The notes: generated by a model from the letters alone, not told the origin. DNA of 64,000 nucleotides from Solibacillus merdavium (GCF_014836935.1 NZ_JACSPW010000001.1:554857-618856); one strand, 5' to 3'; positions 25,940 to 34,855 are shown, counted from the first letter of the stretch. Translations and numbers: made by a program.

Positions 25940-26851
25940 ATGATTGATATTCAAAACATAACGGTGCAATTTGGAACACGTACAGTGTTAAATGACATTG
26001 AGATAAAGTTTAATCAAGGAGAAATGATCGGCCTTGTTGCACCAAACGGAACAGGGAAATCGACGCTAATGAATGTCATTATGAACTATTTGCAGCCAAC
26101 AAGAGGAAAAGTATTATTTAACGGTAATTTAAGCTATTCAAGCAAATCAAACGAAGTAAAGATTCATCAGTTCGTGTCCATGATGCCGGACCAAAGCGAC
26201 TTGTACAACCATTTAAGCGGACGGACACATTTGAAAATGTACGCTGCCATGTGGAAGTCGGATCCAAAGCTAATTGATGAAACAATAGAAGCGTTGAATA
26301 TGGGGCATTATGTGAATAAAAAAACAGGGACTTACTCCCTCGGAATGCGGCAGAGGTTATGCTTTGCTATGCAAATTGTGGCAAATACGGATATTATGAT
26401 GATGGATGAAGTAATGAATGGCTTGGATCCGAACAATGTAGAAATTATCTCGAAAATTTTATTGAAGAAAAAAGCAGAGGGGAAAATGATTATCATTGCT
26501 TCCCATTTACTCGATAATCTGGAGAAGTATGCAGACCGGATTTTCCTGTTTAATGAAGGCAAGTTGGTCAATACGAATGAGATTATTGAAGGATTTAGTC
26601 AGGCAAAGATTAAAACAATCCGTGTGAAAAATATGGATGATTCTGTTAAAGAGCTGCTGAAAACAAAATATCCGTTGATTAAGCAGCAAACGTTGGTTAC
26701 AGAGATGACTTTACTCCATCTTCCAAGCTCGGAACAGCAACTATTAAGCGATTTAACTGCTTTTTTAGTTGAGAATAATGTAATGGACTTTGCATTTGGT
26801 AAGGTAACATTAAATGATTTATACGCTCTGTATTATCATGAAGTTGTATAA
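25940..26851 (+). CDS. ABC transporter ATP-binding protein
   Basis: 303-aa ATPase with Walker A APNGTGKST (K40), Q-loop around MMPDQSDL, signature YSLGMRQR (about 132-139), Walker B IMMMDEVMNGLD (about 152-163) and switch histidine in ASHLLDN. The signature LSGGQ is replaced by YSLGMRQR, normal for ABC-2 exporters. The C-terminal 80 residues are an accessory domain. AGGAGGGG precedes the start. It energises the two permeases upstream. Confidence 0.92.
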   Translation: MIDIQNITVQFGTRTVLNDIEIKFNQGEMIGLVAPNGTGKSTLMNVIMNYLQPTRGKVLFNGNLSYSSKSNEVKIHQFVSMMPDQSDLYNHLSGRTHLKMYAAMWKSDPKLIDETIEALNMGHYVNKKTGTYSLGMRQRLCFAMQIVANTDIMMMDEVMNGLDPNNVEIISKILLKKKAEGKMIIIASHLLDNLEKYADRIFLFNEGKLVNTNEIIEGFSQAKIKTIRVKNMDDSVKELLKTKYPLIKQQTLVTEMTLLHLPSSEQQLLSDLTAFLVENNVMDFAFGKVTLNDLYALYYHEVV

Positions 26852-26854
26852 AGG

Positions 26855-26892
26855 AAAAGCCTTCGTCATTTCAATTTGACGAAGGCTTTTTT
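26855..26892 (+). terminator. Terminator of the ABC operon
   Basis: Perfect 14-bp stem (26855-26868 with 26877-26890), then T residues. Confidence 0.9.
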
Positions 26893-26983
26893 GAAGTTGA
26901 AAATCGTGTTCAAAATATTAATTGGATATCTAATTATCCGCTATTTAAATCGAACATATTTCCGTAGCATTTTGGTCATTTTA

Positions 26984-27493
26984 TTAATGAAGGGGATGGT
27001 GTACATGTAATGGTGGAGGGATTAGCCAGCCTTTTTCTTTATTTAGGCGTAATAGCTTAGCTCCAAGCTGTGCTTTAGCTGTATGGAATTGAGCATACAA
27101 TAAGCCAATATCTTCTCTAATCGCCATACCCATAACTTGACTGCAGCTTACTAAACCTGCAGCGACATCCATAGATAAGGCTGCACTAATTTCCGGATCG
27201 TTAAATCTTGCGCCTGGTGGAATATTTTCGATTCGTGCTTCAGGACGTTCCGGTGGTGCAGGAGGAAGGGCAACACCATTTGTTTTAAGTATTTTTTCCA
27301 ATTGCTTCACTTCATCTCGTGCACATTGAATAAAATCCTCGATAATTTTTTTCAAGTCCTGGTCACCGGCGTGATTATAGAATGTTTGATATCCTGCAAT
27401 CATTCCGTAACCGGTAGCTAAATTTGTCCAAATACTAAAAACCTCACCATAATGTAAAGGTTCATCTTTTGGATTGCCAGTAAATATACCCAC
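26984..27493 (-). CDS. DUF3231 family protein
   Basis: 169 aa, all-helical, without a signal peptide. It has the family features YGEVFSIWTNLATGYGMIAGYQTF and the Pro-rich loop PPAPPERPEA, and ends in a His-rich tail (HVHHPLH). DUF3231 proteins form ferritin-like four-helix domains common in Bacillales, often spore-associated; function unproven. Longer in-frame starts up to 27589 exist, but AAGGAAGTG lies 4 bases before GTG 27493 and the resulting length matches the family. Confidence 0.75.
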   Translation of the reverse strand: MGIFTGNPKDEPLHYGEVFSIWTNLATGYGMIAGYQTFYNHAGDQDLKKIIEDFIQCARDEVKQLEKILKTNGVALPPAPPERPEARIENIPPGARFNDPEISAALSMDVAAGLVSCSQVMGMAIREDIGLLYAQFHTAKAQLGAKLLRLNKEKGWLIPPPLHVHHPLH

Positions 27494-27605
27494 AATTACA
27501 CTTCCTTTCAGAATTAGGTGAATCACATACAACGGTAGTATGAGACAATTAAAGAAATTTAATTCATATGTAATTAAAGAAGTGCCCAAGAAGTATCAAA
27601 AGTCA

Positions 27606-27640
27606 TTAAAAAAAGCCAGCTCGCATAGGCGGGAGCTGGC
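27606..27640 (-). terminator. Terminator of the CarD-like gene
   Basis: GCCAGCTC/GAGCTGGC (27615-27622, 27633-27640), followed on the minus strand by seven T residues. Confidence 0.85.
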
Positions 27641-27715
27641 GTACATAAATAATTATTTTTTAAATTAATTGTTGCATCGAATTTTACTTAGACGATATGT
27701 AAAAACCAACTTTTT

Positions 27716-28219
27716 TTAAGCTGGCACTCCGTGAACTCTTTTGTATATTTCTTTCTCGATTATATCTTTTGGCTGCTTTAAAGCAAGTTCCAATACATCC
27801 AAAATAATTATTGAAATTTGTTGTAAAATTTGTGAATCTTGGGAAGTTATTTTTTTTTCATTTTTTTGTAATTCAATATCTTTACGTAGGAGCGTGTTCA
27901 TTAATTGGGCAGCTTCAAGATGATTACTCGTATTTAAAATTATTGCGTGGTTTCTTTGACGATTCGTATTACGGTCATTCCATTGGGTAGGTTCATTCGA
28001 AAAACAATTCATAATTTGCACTGCTTCACTATGGCTTAAAAGTTTTTCGAGTTGTGAGTTACTGCTTTCGACAGGATGATATAAAGTGACGCCTGGTTTA
28101 ATTTTTGATTTCATAACATAGTAAAGCATAGGTTTTCCTGTGAAATTTTGTTCCATAATGCCGTCGATCCGACAAATACCATGCGATTTATAATTAGTTA
28201 AGTCACCAATTTTATACAT
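27716..28219 (-). CDS. CarD/CdnL-TRCF-interacting domain regulator
   Basis: 167-aa CarD family protein. The N-terminal RNA-polymerase-interacting domain (about 1-60: MYKIGDLTNYKSHGICRIDG, then YYVMKSKIKPGVTLYHPV) resembles the Mfd RID. A helical C-terminal DNA-binding domain follows (about 90-165). Such proteins bind the RNAP beta subunit and modulate open-complex stability. AGGCG precedes the ATG. Divergent from the marR gene, with a palindrome in the shared intergenic region. Confidence 0.85.
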   Translation of the reverse strand: MYKIGDLTNYKSHGICRIDGIMEQNFTGKPMLYYVMKSKIKPGVTLYHPVESSNSQLEKLLSHSEAVQIMNCFSNEPTQWNDRNTNRQRNHAIILNTSNHLEAAQLMNTLLRKDIELQKNEKKITSQDSQILQQISIIILDVLELALKQPKDIIEKEIYKRVHGVPA

Positions 28220-28268
28220 TCATACGCCTCCAAAGATAGTTATAATTTCAATTCTATAGTAAATAACC

Positions 28269-28295
28269 GTTTAAGTCAACTTAGTTGACTTAAAC
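28269..28295. promoter_or_regulatory. Perfect palindromic operator between carD-like and marR genes
   Basis: GTTTAAGTCAA-CTTAG-TTGACTTAAAC: 11-bp perfect arms with a 5-base centre, typical in size for a MarR dimer site. Placed between divergent genes, it could control both. Confidence 0.72.
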
Positions 28296-28310
28296 GCTCA
28301 GTGTTGTGAC

Positions 28311-28339
28311 TTGAATAAATGTTTTTCCTTTAGTATGAT
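28311..28339 (+). promoter_or_regulatory. Sigma-A-like promoter of marR
   Basis: TTGAAT (28311-28316), 17-base spacer, TATGAT (28334-28339), just downstream of the palindrome. Confidence 0.6.
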
Positions 28340-28386
28340 GCTTCATGGTATTTAATAAATAGGTAGATAGAAAGAAGGATATTTGA

Positions 28387-28800
28387 ATGATTGATTTTAT
28401 TGAATTATTATATCGACAACATAAACAGTTACGCCAACGGGCAGAAATAATGTGGATTGAAAACAATGAACTTCATTTAACAAGCTCGGAATGGTTTGTG
28501 CTTAAAAATATACATGAAGGTTATGTAACAGTACCTGAGTTAGTGAAACAGTTGGATATTTCTAAACAGGGGGTTCATAAATTCATAATTTCTCTTCAAG
28601 ATAAGGGATTAATCACTACCGAATTAAAAAAAGAATCGAAAGTTCAGAAAGTCTCTCATTTAACGGTAGAAGGAATAGATATAATTAATAAGAGCAAAAA
28701 GATGGAGTTGGAAATAGAAGAGATGGTAAGGGGAACTATAGGGGATAAGGAATATGAAATGCTGTTGGAGATGCTTAAAAAGCCTCTCGTGAAAAATTAA
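28387..28800 (+). CDS. MarR family transcriptional regulator
   Basis: 137-aa winged-helix regulator: dimerisation helices at both ends and the HTH at about 50-95 (VTVPELVKQLDISKQGVHKF, LQDKGLITTELKKESKVQK, HLTVEGIDII). There is no conserved OhrR-type N-terminal cysteine, so a small-ligand rather than peroxide response is likely. It is divergent from the CarD-like gene and probably binds the palindrome at 28269-28295. Confidence 0.85.
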   Translation: MIDFIELLYRQHKQLRQRAEIMWIENNELHLTSSEWFVLKNIHEGYVTVPELVKQLDISKQGVHKFIISLQDKGLITTELKKESKVQKVSHLTVEGIDIINKSKKMELEIEEMVRGTIGDKEYEMLLEMLKKPLVKN

Positions 28801-29066
28801 AATCTATCGCCATTTACAATAAGGAAGTAGTATACCTCACTTAAAAGGAGAGATATACGATTTTGATTTTTTCGTTTTAATTTATTATGTATATTCGATT
28901 TTGTTGACCTGGATTATGGAATGATCATACCAAGTAGAATTGTTTACGAATAGAAAGAATTAATTGAAAAAAATTATTAAAAGAAAATGAATTAAAACTT
29001 TGTAATAGACAGATGAGTTTTTTTGTTGTATAGTTAGTGTAATGAGATTGGTTACAAGACAATAAT
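28801..29066. other. AT-rich intergenic stretch before the cold-shock gene
   Basis: No gene is supported. It must contain the cold-shock promoter, but I cannot place a convincing -35/-10 pair; TATAGT at 29029-29034 is one candidate -10. Confidence 0.4.
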
Positions 29067-29132
29067 AAATTCACCTATTACAAAGAGTATTAGTGTTTTA
29101 TTTTGTGCTTTTTGTAATATGTGAATTTTTTT
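29067..29132 (+). promoter_or_regulatory. Attenuator-like hairpin in the cold-shock gene leader
   Basis: An 18-bp stem with a single mismatch (29067-29084 with 29111-29128) and a 26-base loop is followed by T residues to 29132 and lies only 51 bases before the start codon. It looks like an intrinsic terminator inside the leader of the gene. Known cold-shock leaders are structured, and Csp proteins act as antiterminators, so autoregulation is plausible (inference). Confidence 0.65.
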
Positions 29133-29183
29133 CTTTGGAAGAATTGCGATCTTATTAAATTTAATTAAATGGAGGTCATTTAT

Positions 29184-29384
29184 ATGACACAAGGTACAGT
29201 AAAATGGTTTAACGCAGAAAAAGGTTTCGGCTTTATCGAAGTTGAAGGCGGTTCTGACGTATTCGCTCACTTCTCAGCTATTCAAGGTGAAGGTTTCAAA
29301 TCACTTGAAGAAGGTCAAAAAGTTGAGTTTTCAGTTGAAGACGGTCAACGTGGCCCACAAGCTACAAACATCGTAAAACTTTAA
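29184..29384 (+). CDS. Cold-shock protein (CspA/CspB family)
   Basis: 66-aa single cold-shock domain with RNP1 (KGFGFIEV) and RNP2 (VFAHFSAI) motifs. It begins [20 protein letters not shown] and ends [10 protein letters not shown]. It binds single-stranded RNA/DNA and acts as RNA chaperone and antiterminator. GGAGG lies 9 bases before ATG 29184; the upstream in-frame ATG 29169 overlaps it. A structured leader precedes and a terminator follows. Confidence 0.97.
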   Translation: MTQGTVKWFNAEKGFGFIEVEGGSDVFAHFSAIQGEGFKSLEEGQKVEFSVEDGQRGPQATNIVKL

Positions 29385-29405
29385 TTTTAATGATGTAACC
29401 ATAGA

Positions 29406-29441
29406 AGAGCTATCCTATATTAGGATGGCTCTTTTTTTGTT
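29406..29441 (+). terminator. Terminator after the cold-shock gene
   Basis: AGAGCTATCC pairs with GGATGGCTCT (one G-U pair), then seven T residues. Confidence 0.85.
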
Positions 29442-29463
29442 TGTAAACCGATACAAATAAAAG

Positions 29464-29493
29464 AAGACAAACCCTTGGAAAAGAGTTTGTCTT
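29464..29493. terminator. Hairpin after the small minus-strand gene
   Basis: AAGACAAAC/GTTTGTCTT (29464-29472, 29485-29493) with T-rich flanks on both strands. Confidence 0.6.
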
Positions 29494-29526
29494 TATTCTA
29501 GCCTTTTCAGCTGTATATTTCAGTGT

Positions 29527-29706
29527 TTAACCAAGCAGTTTATGTTTTACTACTTCGTATGCCTGACAAATATTTACGTATGCATCTTTATGCTCAGCAA
29601 TCATTTCAACTGCAATTTCATATAAATCGGAAGTATCTGTAGTGACTAAATCGTTTAATACGGTTGCTTCCATTTTTTCAACAAATGTTAAAATTTCTGT
29701 ATTCAT
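29527..29706 (-). CDS. Small acidic hypothetical protein
   Basis: 59 aa, acidic and helical (MNTEILTFVEKMEATVLNDL, then VTTDTSDLYEIAVEMI), no membrane segment. CGGAG lies about 9 bases before ATG 29706; ATG 29715 (62 aa) directly abuts it and is less likely. Monocistronic with a hairpin downstream. No family recognised; the regular helix pattern suggests a small regulatory or antitoxin-like protein, but there is no partner gene. Confidence 0.55.
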   Translation of the reverse strand: MNTEILTFVEKMEATVLNDLVTTDTSDLYEIAVEMIAEHKDAYVNICQAYEVVKHKLLG

Positions 29707-29883
29707 ATATTTCATCTCCGAATCGGTGTTTGTTGTTACTCTAAATATACAGTAAGTAGATGTCTGACCTCAAAGGAAATGATTAAAAAATGCGGGGATT
29801 TGTTAATAATTTGACGATAAAATGAACTTAAACAATATTAGCTCTTTGAAAGCGTTTTTCTAAAAATAATCAAAATATTACAA

Positions 29884-29927
29884 ATGAAAAGTCTGCTTCA
29901 AAAAATTATTTGAAACAGACTTTTCAT
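29884..29927 (-). terminator. Terminator of the GDPD gene
   Basis: ATGAAAAGTCTG/CAGACTTTTCAT outer arms (29884-29895, 29916-29927) plus inner TTCAAA/TTTGAA. Confidence 0.8.
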
Positions 29928-29931
29928 TAAT

Positions 29932-30630
29932 TTATATTTTTACTACATCGGAGAACACTGCCTCAACCCCCAGGGCCTCCATTTGACTGGCCATTTTTTC
30001 ATCGTTGACTGTATAGGCTCTTACAATAACACCGTTTTTAATAGCTCGCTGTATAATTGATCGCATGCCATAGTAGTAGGGGATATGGATGGCATCACTC
30101 TTGAAGTTCTTCACATATTCCTCCAGATTAACTACAAGCGACGCAAATAACAGCGCGGTTTTAACATTAGGCATAATTTGCTGGAAGCGTGCGATGCTTT
30201 CATGGTTAAAGGAAGAAATAATGACACGCTTTTCTAAATCAAAAGCATGAATCTCGTTTGCGATAAGTGCCTCAATACCTGGATATTCAAAAATATCTGA
30301 TTTTATCTCAATATTAATAATGTGATGTGTAGGCTTGAATATATTTAAAACTTCAGTAAGGGTAGGGATTGTTTGTCCTGCAAATTCAGAAGCAAACGAA
30401 GCGCCAAAATCAAAAGCACGAAGTTCCTGCAATGTCATATCCTTTACAAAGCCTTTGCCGTTTGACGTACGATTAATTTTTTCATCATGAATGACAACTA
30501 ATTGATTGTCTTTAGTTAAATGAACGTCAAACTCCACACCCCAAACATCTAACTTTGCCGCTTCTTGAAAAGCGATTATTGTATTTTCAGGATAGTTTGC
30601 ACTGAATCCGCGATGGGCAATAATATTCAT
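29932..30630 (-). CDS. Glycerophosphodiester phosphodiesterase
   Basis: 232-aa TIM-barrel GDPD (UgpQ-like, cytoplasmic; no signal peptide) that hydrolyses glycerophosphodiesters to glycerol-3-phosphate and an alcohol. Active-site features: IIAHRGFSANYPENT (H6, R7, E14), EFDVHLTKD (metal ligands) and HDEKINRTSNG (catalytic H). The frame runs on to 30684, but that would overlap the Excalibur gene, and AGGAAAGTAGG precedes ATG 30630. Confidence 0.93.
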   Translation of the reverse strand: MNIIAHRGFSANYPENTIIAFQEAAKLDVWGVEFDVHLTKDNQLVVIHDEKINRTSNGKGFVKDMTLQELRAFDFGASFASEFAGQTIPTLTEVLNIFKPTHHIINIEIKSDIFEYPGIEALIANEIHAFDLEKRVIISSFNHESIARFQQIMPNVKTALLFASLVVNLEEYVKNFKSDAIHIPYYYGMRSIIQRAIKNGVIVRAYTVNDEKMASQMEALGVEAVFSDVVKI

Positions 30631-30646
30631 GTATTTACCTACTTTC

Positions 30647-30928
30647 CTATTTTTCGCAAGCGATGCCATCTTTATCACGGTCACTTTTGCTGTTTAATTT
30701 ATATAATTCAGCAGAGACGAACGGTTGGTGCTTCGTTTTACCGCCTTTATTCTTAACATTTGCCGCTTTTGCCACGCCGCCTTTATAAACAGCATTAAGA
30801 TCCGTACAATTTTTGTATTCAACTAACTTTATTTTGCCCTTCGTACTAGCTTCGACTTCAATTGTTGAAATAGAAAGAGATCCGATAAGTGTGGCACTTA
30901 GTAAAATGGATAAAATATATTTTTTCAT
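30647..30928 (-). CDS. Secreted Excalibur calcium-binding domain protein
   Basis: 93 aa: signal peptide (about 1-27, MKKYILSILLSATLIGSLSI), short linker and a C-terminal Excalibur domain with KNCTDLNAVYKGGV and the Ca-binding loop SDRDKDGIACE. Such domains occur on extracellular nucleases and surface proteins. Here it stands alone. AGGAGG is 8 bases before ATG 30928; the longer frame to 30988 is rejected. It is 16 bases upstream of the GDPD start, so they may be co-transcribed. Confidence 0.88.
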   Translation of the reverse strand: MKKYILSILLSATLIGSLSISTIEVEASTKGKIKLVEYKNCTDLNAVYKGGVAKAANVKNKGGKTKHQPFVSAELYKLNSKSDRDKDGIACEK

Positions 30929-30974
30929 AGTAAATTCCTCCTGAAAAATCCTTTTCCAATATTTTACCAAATAA

Positions 30975-31012
30975 ATAAGCGAATTCACAAGGGAGGCTGT
31001 GAATTCGCTTAT
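30975..31012 (-). terminator. Terminator after fabI
   Basis: Perfect 15-bp stem (30975-30989 with 30998-31012), just past the fabI stop. Confidence 0.8.
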
Positions 31013-31014
31013 GT

Positions 31015-31791
31015 CTAACCCATAATATGATAACCGCTATCGATATAAATCGTTTCGCCTGTCACGCCCCGAGATAGCTTGCTTAACATAACGATTGTCA
31101 TATCAGCAACTTCTTCTTGGTTCGTGTTGCGTTTTAACGGAGCTGTTTCTTCGATTTTGTGTAAAATTTGATTGAAGCTAGGTACACCTTTTGCTGCTAA
31201 TGTCCGAATGGCACCAGCTGAAATGGCATTTACACGGATATTATCCGCACCAACATCTGCTGCTAAGTAGCGCATAGAAGCTTCAAGTGCAGCTTTTGCC
31301 ACGCCCATCACATTATAACCATCAAGAACACGCTCGGCACCTAAATAAGTCATTGTCACAACAGATCCGCCTTCCGTCATGTAAGGCTTTGCTGCTTTTG
31401 TTACGGCGATTAAAGAGTATGCACTCGTATCCTGTGCAAAAGCATATCCTTCACGTGTTGTTTCAACAAAACGGTTATGCAAATCTTCTGCATGTGCAAA
31501 AGCAACTGAATGGACGATTCCGTGAATGACTTTATATTGTTCCCCAATTAGAGTGAATGCCTTTTCGATGCTCTCATCACTATTTACATCACATTCAAAA
31601 ACAGCTGTATTGTGATCCTCATAACCTACTAAAAGTTTTTCGATTTTCCCTTTTGAACGCTCTTTGCGATATGTAAAAATGACATTAGCGCCTACTTCAA
31701 AAAGCTTTTTCGCGATCCCCCAGGCAATACTTCGCTCATTGGCAACGCCCATTACGACTATATTCTTCCCTGTTAATTGCATTAAATCCAT
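31015..31791 (-). CDS. fabI: Enoyl-ACP reductase FabI
   Basis: 258-aa short-chain dehydrogenase-type enzyme that reduces trans-2-enoyl-ACP in the last step of fatty-acid elongation. The nucleotide-binding start (VMGVANERSIAWGIAKKL) and catalytic Y149, Y159 and K166 (MTYLGAERV, GYNVMGVAKA) are present; this is the triclosan target family. A FapR box in the promoter shows malonyl-CoA-responsive control. Followed by a strong hairpin. Confidence 0.96.
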   Translation of the reverse strand: MDLMQLTGKNIVVMGVANERSIAWGIAKKLFEVGANVIFTYRKERSKGKIEKLLVGYEDHNTAVFECDVNSDESIEKAFTLIGEQYKVIHGIVHSVAFAHAEDLHNRFVETTREGYAFAQDTSAYSLIAVTKAAKPYMTEGGSVVTMTYLGAERVLDGYNVMGVAKAALEASMRYLAADVGADNIRVNAISAGAIRTLAAKGVPSFNQILHKIEETAPLKRNTNQEEVADMTIVMLSKLSRGVTGETIYIDSGYHIMG

Positions 31792-31820
31792 AACGACACC
31801 CCTACAATAGTTAGTTATTA

Positions 31821-31871
31821 TTAGTACCTACTACTAATAATAACTATAACATCTCTAATCATGATCCGCAA
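31821..31871 (-). promoter_or_regulatory. fabI promoter with FapR operator
   Basis: TTAGTACCTACTACTAA at 31821-31837 differs at one position from the FapR consensus TTAGTACCTRRTACTAA. On the minus strand a promoter TTGCGG-N17-TATAGT (31866-31871, 31843-31848) lies immediately upstream, so bound FapR would block transcription until malonyl-CoA releases it. Confidence 0.9.
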
Positions 31872-31889
31872 TATGAAAAAAGAAAAATA

Positions 31890-31928
31890 AAAAGTGACCC
31901 TTTAATAAAAAATTAAAGAATCACTTTC
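31890..31928 (-). terminator. Terminator after ferredoxin gene region
   Basis: AAAGTGA/TCACTTT outer and TTTAAT/ATTAAA inner arms (31891-31927), lying past the stop of fer. Confidence 0.7.
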
Positions 31929-31941
31929 ATTGACTTACGTT

Positions 31942-32232
<291 letters not shown>

Positions 32233-32292
32233 TTATTCTAAATGTGTTTTCAGTACTTTTCAACCTAATACTACGAAAATGAGGGATTTGAT

Positions 32293-33333
32293 ATGCTAAT
32301 CCAACAAATTCTTTTGAAAATATTATATACATTCCAACAAGAAAGAACAGTTTCTGCTGCTTTTCATCTTTTAAAAGGCAAGAGGTCAGGGCAGACCATT
32401 CATGATGTAGGGCTATATAATTTATACCCTTTTTTTGGTCTGCTACCAAAACTTACACGTCAAAAATTCGATGAGCAGATTGATTTGTTGTTTGCTAAAA
32501 ATGCTATTTTAATTGAAGAGAATGGTTATTATAGTATCACGGAATATGGAAAACAACTTGCTGCACAATCATTACCCATCTCTTTTGATAGTTGGCATTA
32601 CCGTGGGAATGAACATTTGTTTTTTAGTCGGGTATCACTTATTGTGCAAAGTTTATCTCATCAGCTACACCAAAAAAACACGTTTATTCCCATCGAAAGG
32701 AATGAACAAATACAGCAATGGGTCCGTCAGTTTTTACTGCGCCATCAATACCAAAAGCAATTGCTGCAGCAGGCATTGCATAGTGAAATATCAGTAAGCC
32801 TGTCGATGCTTACAATAGAAGAAAAGATAAAAGATTTAATAATCTATCGATTATCAGGCTATAACGAACCTGGTTTTACATGGCAACAGCTGGCATTTGG
32901 TTATGAAATGCATGAAATGGATGTACAGCTTCTTTATATAAGCGGACTACATGCATGGCTAAATGAACTGTCTCATAAATCAGCTCAATATCCATTATTA
33001 CATGATATAATGCAAAACATTCGTGTTGAAGTTCTGTTGACTTCTTCAGCCAATGCAACTGCAAAGCTTTACAAGGTTGGAAGAACCATTGAGGAGATTA
33101 GCCAAATTCGCCGTTTGAAAATCAATACGATTGAAGATCATATTGTTGAAATGGCAATGAATGAAACAAATTTTTCCATCGAGCCATTTATAACGATAGA
33201 AGAACAGCAGCAAGTTTTAGCGGCAGTCGAAGATTATGGAACGAAACGTTTAAAAACATTGAAGGAAATATTACCACATTTAAGTTATTTTCAATTGAGG
33301 CTAACATTGGCGAAAGGAGCTATTACAACATGA
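32293..33333 (+). CDS. ypbB: YpbB helix-turn-helix protein
   Basis: 346-aa protein of the YpbB family with an HTH-40-type domain near the C-terminus (TAKLYKVGRTIEEISQIRRL, then KINTIEDHIVEMAM). It always precedes recQ/recS in Bacillales and overlaps it here by 4 bases, so a role with the helicase in DNA repair or recombination is likely but unproven. No membrane segments. It is preceded by a short divergent promoter region shared with fer. Confidence 0.88.
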   Translation: MLIQQILLKILYTFQQERTVSAAFHLLKGKRSGQTIHDVGLYNLYPFFGLLPKLTRQKFDEQIDLLFAKNAILIEENGYYSITEYGKQLAAQSLPISFDSWHYRGNEHLFFSRVSLIVQSLSHQLHQKNTFIPIERNEQIQQWVRQFLLRHQYQKQLLQQALHSEISVSLSMLTIEEKIKDLIIYRLSGYNEPGFTWQQLAFGYEMHEMDVQLLYISGLHAWLNELSHKSAQYPLLHDIMQNIRVEVLLTSSANATAKLYKVGRTIEEISQIRRLKINTIEDHIVEMAMNETNFSIEPFITIEEQQQVLAAVEDYGTKRLKTLKEILPHLSYFQLRLTLAKGAITT

Positions 33334-34775
33334 ATTTACAAGGCGCATTAAAGCAATATTTTGGATATGATACATTTCGGTCGGGGCAGGAAGAAATTAT
33401 CGGAAATATTTTAAAGGGAAAAGATGTTGTCGCCATTTTGCCAACTGGAATGGGGAAGTCACTTTGCTATCAATTGCCAGGGTATTTATTTCAAAAACCT
33501 GTTTTAATTGTGTCGCCGCTTTTATCACTTATGCAGGACCAAGTTGACCAATTGAAACAACGGGGGGAAAAACGGGTTGTCGCCCTTAATTCTTTCTTAA
33601 CAATGGAACAAAAAAAATATGCACTTCATTTTCTGCAGGAGTATCGATTTATTTTTGTCTCTCCGGAAATGTTGCTGCAACCTCAGGTAAAGGCACGTAT
33701 CCAGGAGATGGAGCTGTCACTGATTGTGGCGGATGAAGCACATTGCATTTCACAATGGGGCTTTGATTTCCGTCCAGACTATTTGCGTATTGGAGAAGTA
33801 CTTCCCGAATCGAACCGACCGCCAATACTTGCACTATCTGCAACGGCTACTGATTCAGTGCTAAGAGACATTAAATCGTATTTAAATATGGATGAGCCTT
33901 TTCAATATATGCACACTGTAAATAGAGAAAACATTCATTTAGTGAAAAAAGCTTTTATGAATAGAGAAGAAAAGATTGAGTGGATTATTGAACATGTGAA
34001 AAATACAGCGGGACCAGGAATCATTTATACACAATCCAGGGCGAAAGCCGAAGCAATTAGTTTGCAGCTTATCCAGCAGAATGTTGCCGCCGCTGCTTAC
34101 CATGCCGGAAAGGAAACACAGGATCGCCAATTTATCCAACAGCAGTTTTTAGCAGGGAAACTAGAGTGGATTGTTGCAACAAATGCATTTGGAATGGGTA
34201 TCCATAAAGAGAATGTACGACAGGTAATTCATGAAACAATGCCTGCTACTTTGTCCAATTACATGCAAGAAATTGGTCGAGCAGGACGAGATGGAAATTC
34301 CGCTGTTGCCTTTTTGCTGTATTGTGATGGAGATGAGCAATTTGCTAAATTTATCGCCACGGAAGATCTGCCAAAAGAAGTGCATATTGATCGATTTATG
34401 CAAACCGTTGCTGCAGGTGAACACCCAGAATCTCTATATACAAAAGGGGAGCTGTCGGAAGTTGTGTTTCGAGTTTTAAGTTATTGGTTAGCGCGGGAAT
34501 CTGCAGAAAAAGTAAAAAGTAGAATGCTTGATTTACAACTGAAAAAGTTTGAAGAAGTGGAGCTTGTTTTAAATCTCATTTCACACCAGGAATGTATGCG
34601 AAGACAAGTAGTTCGTTACTTTGGACAAGAATTATTGGAGCAACAGGAAAATTGCTGTACAAACTGTGGAATAGAACTCTCTAATCTTGTTCAAAAGAGA
34701 GATGCATCTAAAACAACAGTGAAAATGACAAATTGGCAACAGCGCTTAGACAAATTACTAGCACGAAACTTGTAA
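33330..34775 (+). CDS. recQ: RecQ-family ATP-dependent DNA helicase (RecS)
   Basis: 481-aa 3'-5' helicase of the short RecQ class (RecS in B. subtilis). Motifs: FRSGQEEII (motif 0), ILPTGMGKS (Walker A, K43), VADEAHCISQWG (DEAH box plus aromatic-rich loop), LALSATAT (III), ATNAFGMGIHKENVR and QEIGRAGRDG (V, VI). A zinc-binding region with CxxxC-type cysteines lies near 430-455, and the C-terminal HRDC domain is missing, as in RecS. Start ATG overlaps ypbB. Confidence 0.94.
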   Translation: MNLQGALKQYFGYDTFRSGQEEIIGNILKGKDVVAILPTGMGKSLCYQLPGYLFQKPVLIVSPLLSLMQDQVDQLKQRGEKRVVALNSFLTMEQKKYALHFLQEYRFIFVSPEMLLQPQVKARIQEMELSLIVADEAHCISQWGFDFRPDYLRIGEVLPESNRPPILALSATATDSVLRDIKSYLNMDEPFQYMHTVNRENIHLVKKAFMNREEKIEWIIEHVKNTAGPGIIYTQSRAKAEAISLQLIQQNVAAAAYHAGKETQDRQFIQQQFLAGKLEWIVATNAFGMGIHKENVRQVIHETMPATLSNYMQEIGRAGRDGNSAVAFLLYCDGDEQFAKFIATEDLPKEVHIDRFMQTVAAGEHPESLYTKGELSEVVFRVLSYWLARESAEKVKSRMLDLQLKKFEEVELVLNLISHQECMRRQVVRYFGQELLEQQENCCTNCGIELSNLVQKRDASKTTVKMTNWQQRLDKLLARNL

Positions 34776-34855
34776 TATACTCATGAACCGTTGCCTTTTT
34801 TGGAGAAATTCGTCATAATAAAGTTATATTTTTAGTAGTTGGAGGGGTGCAGAAC

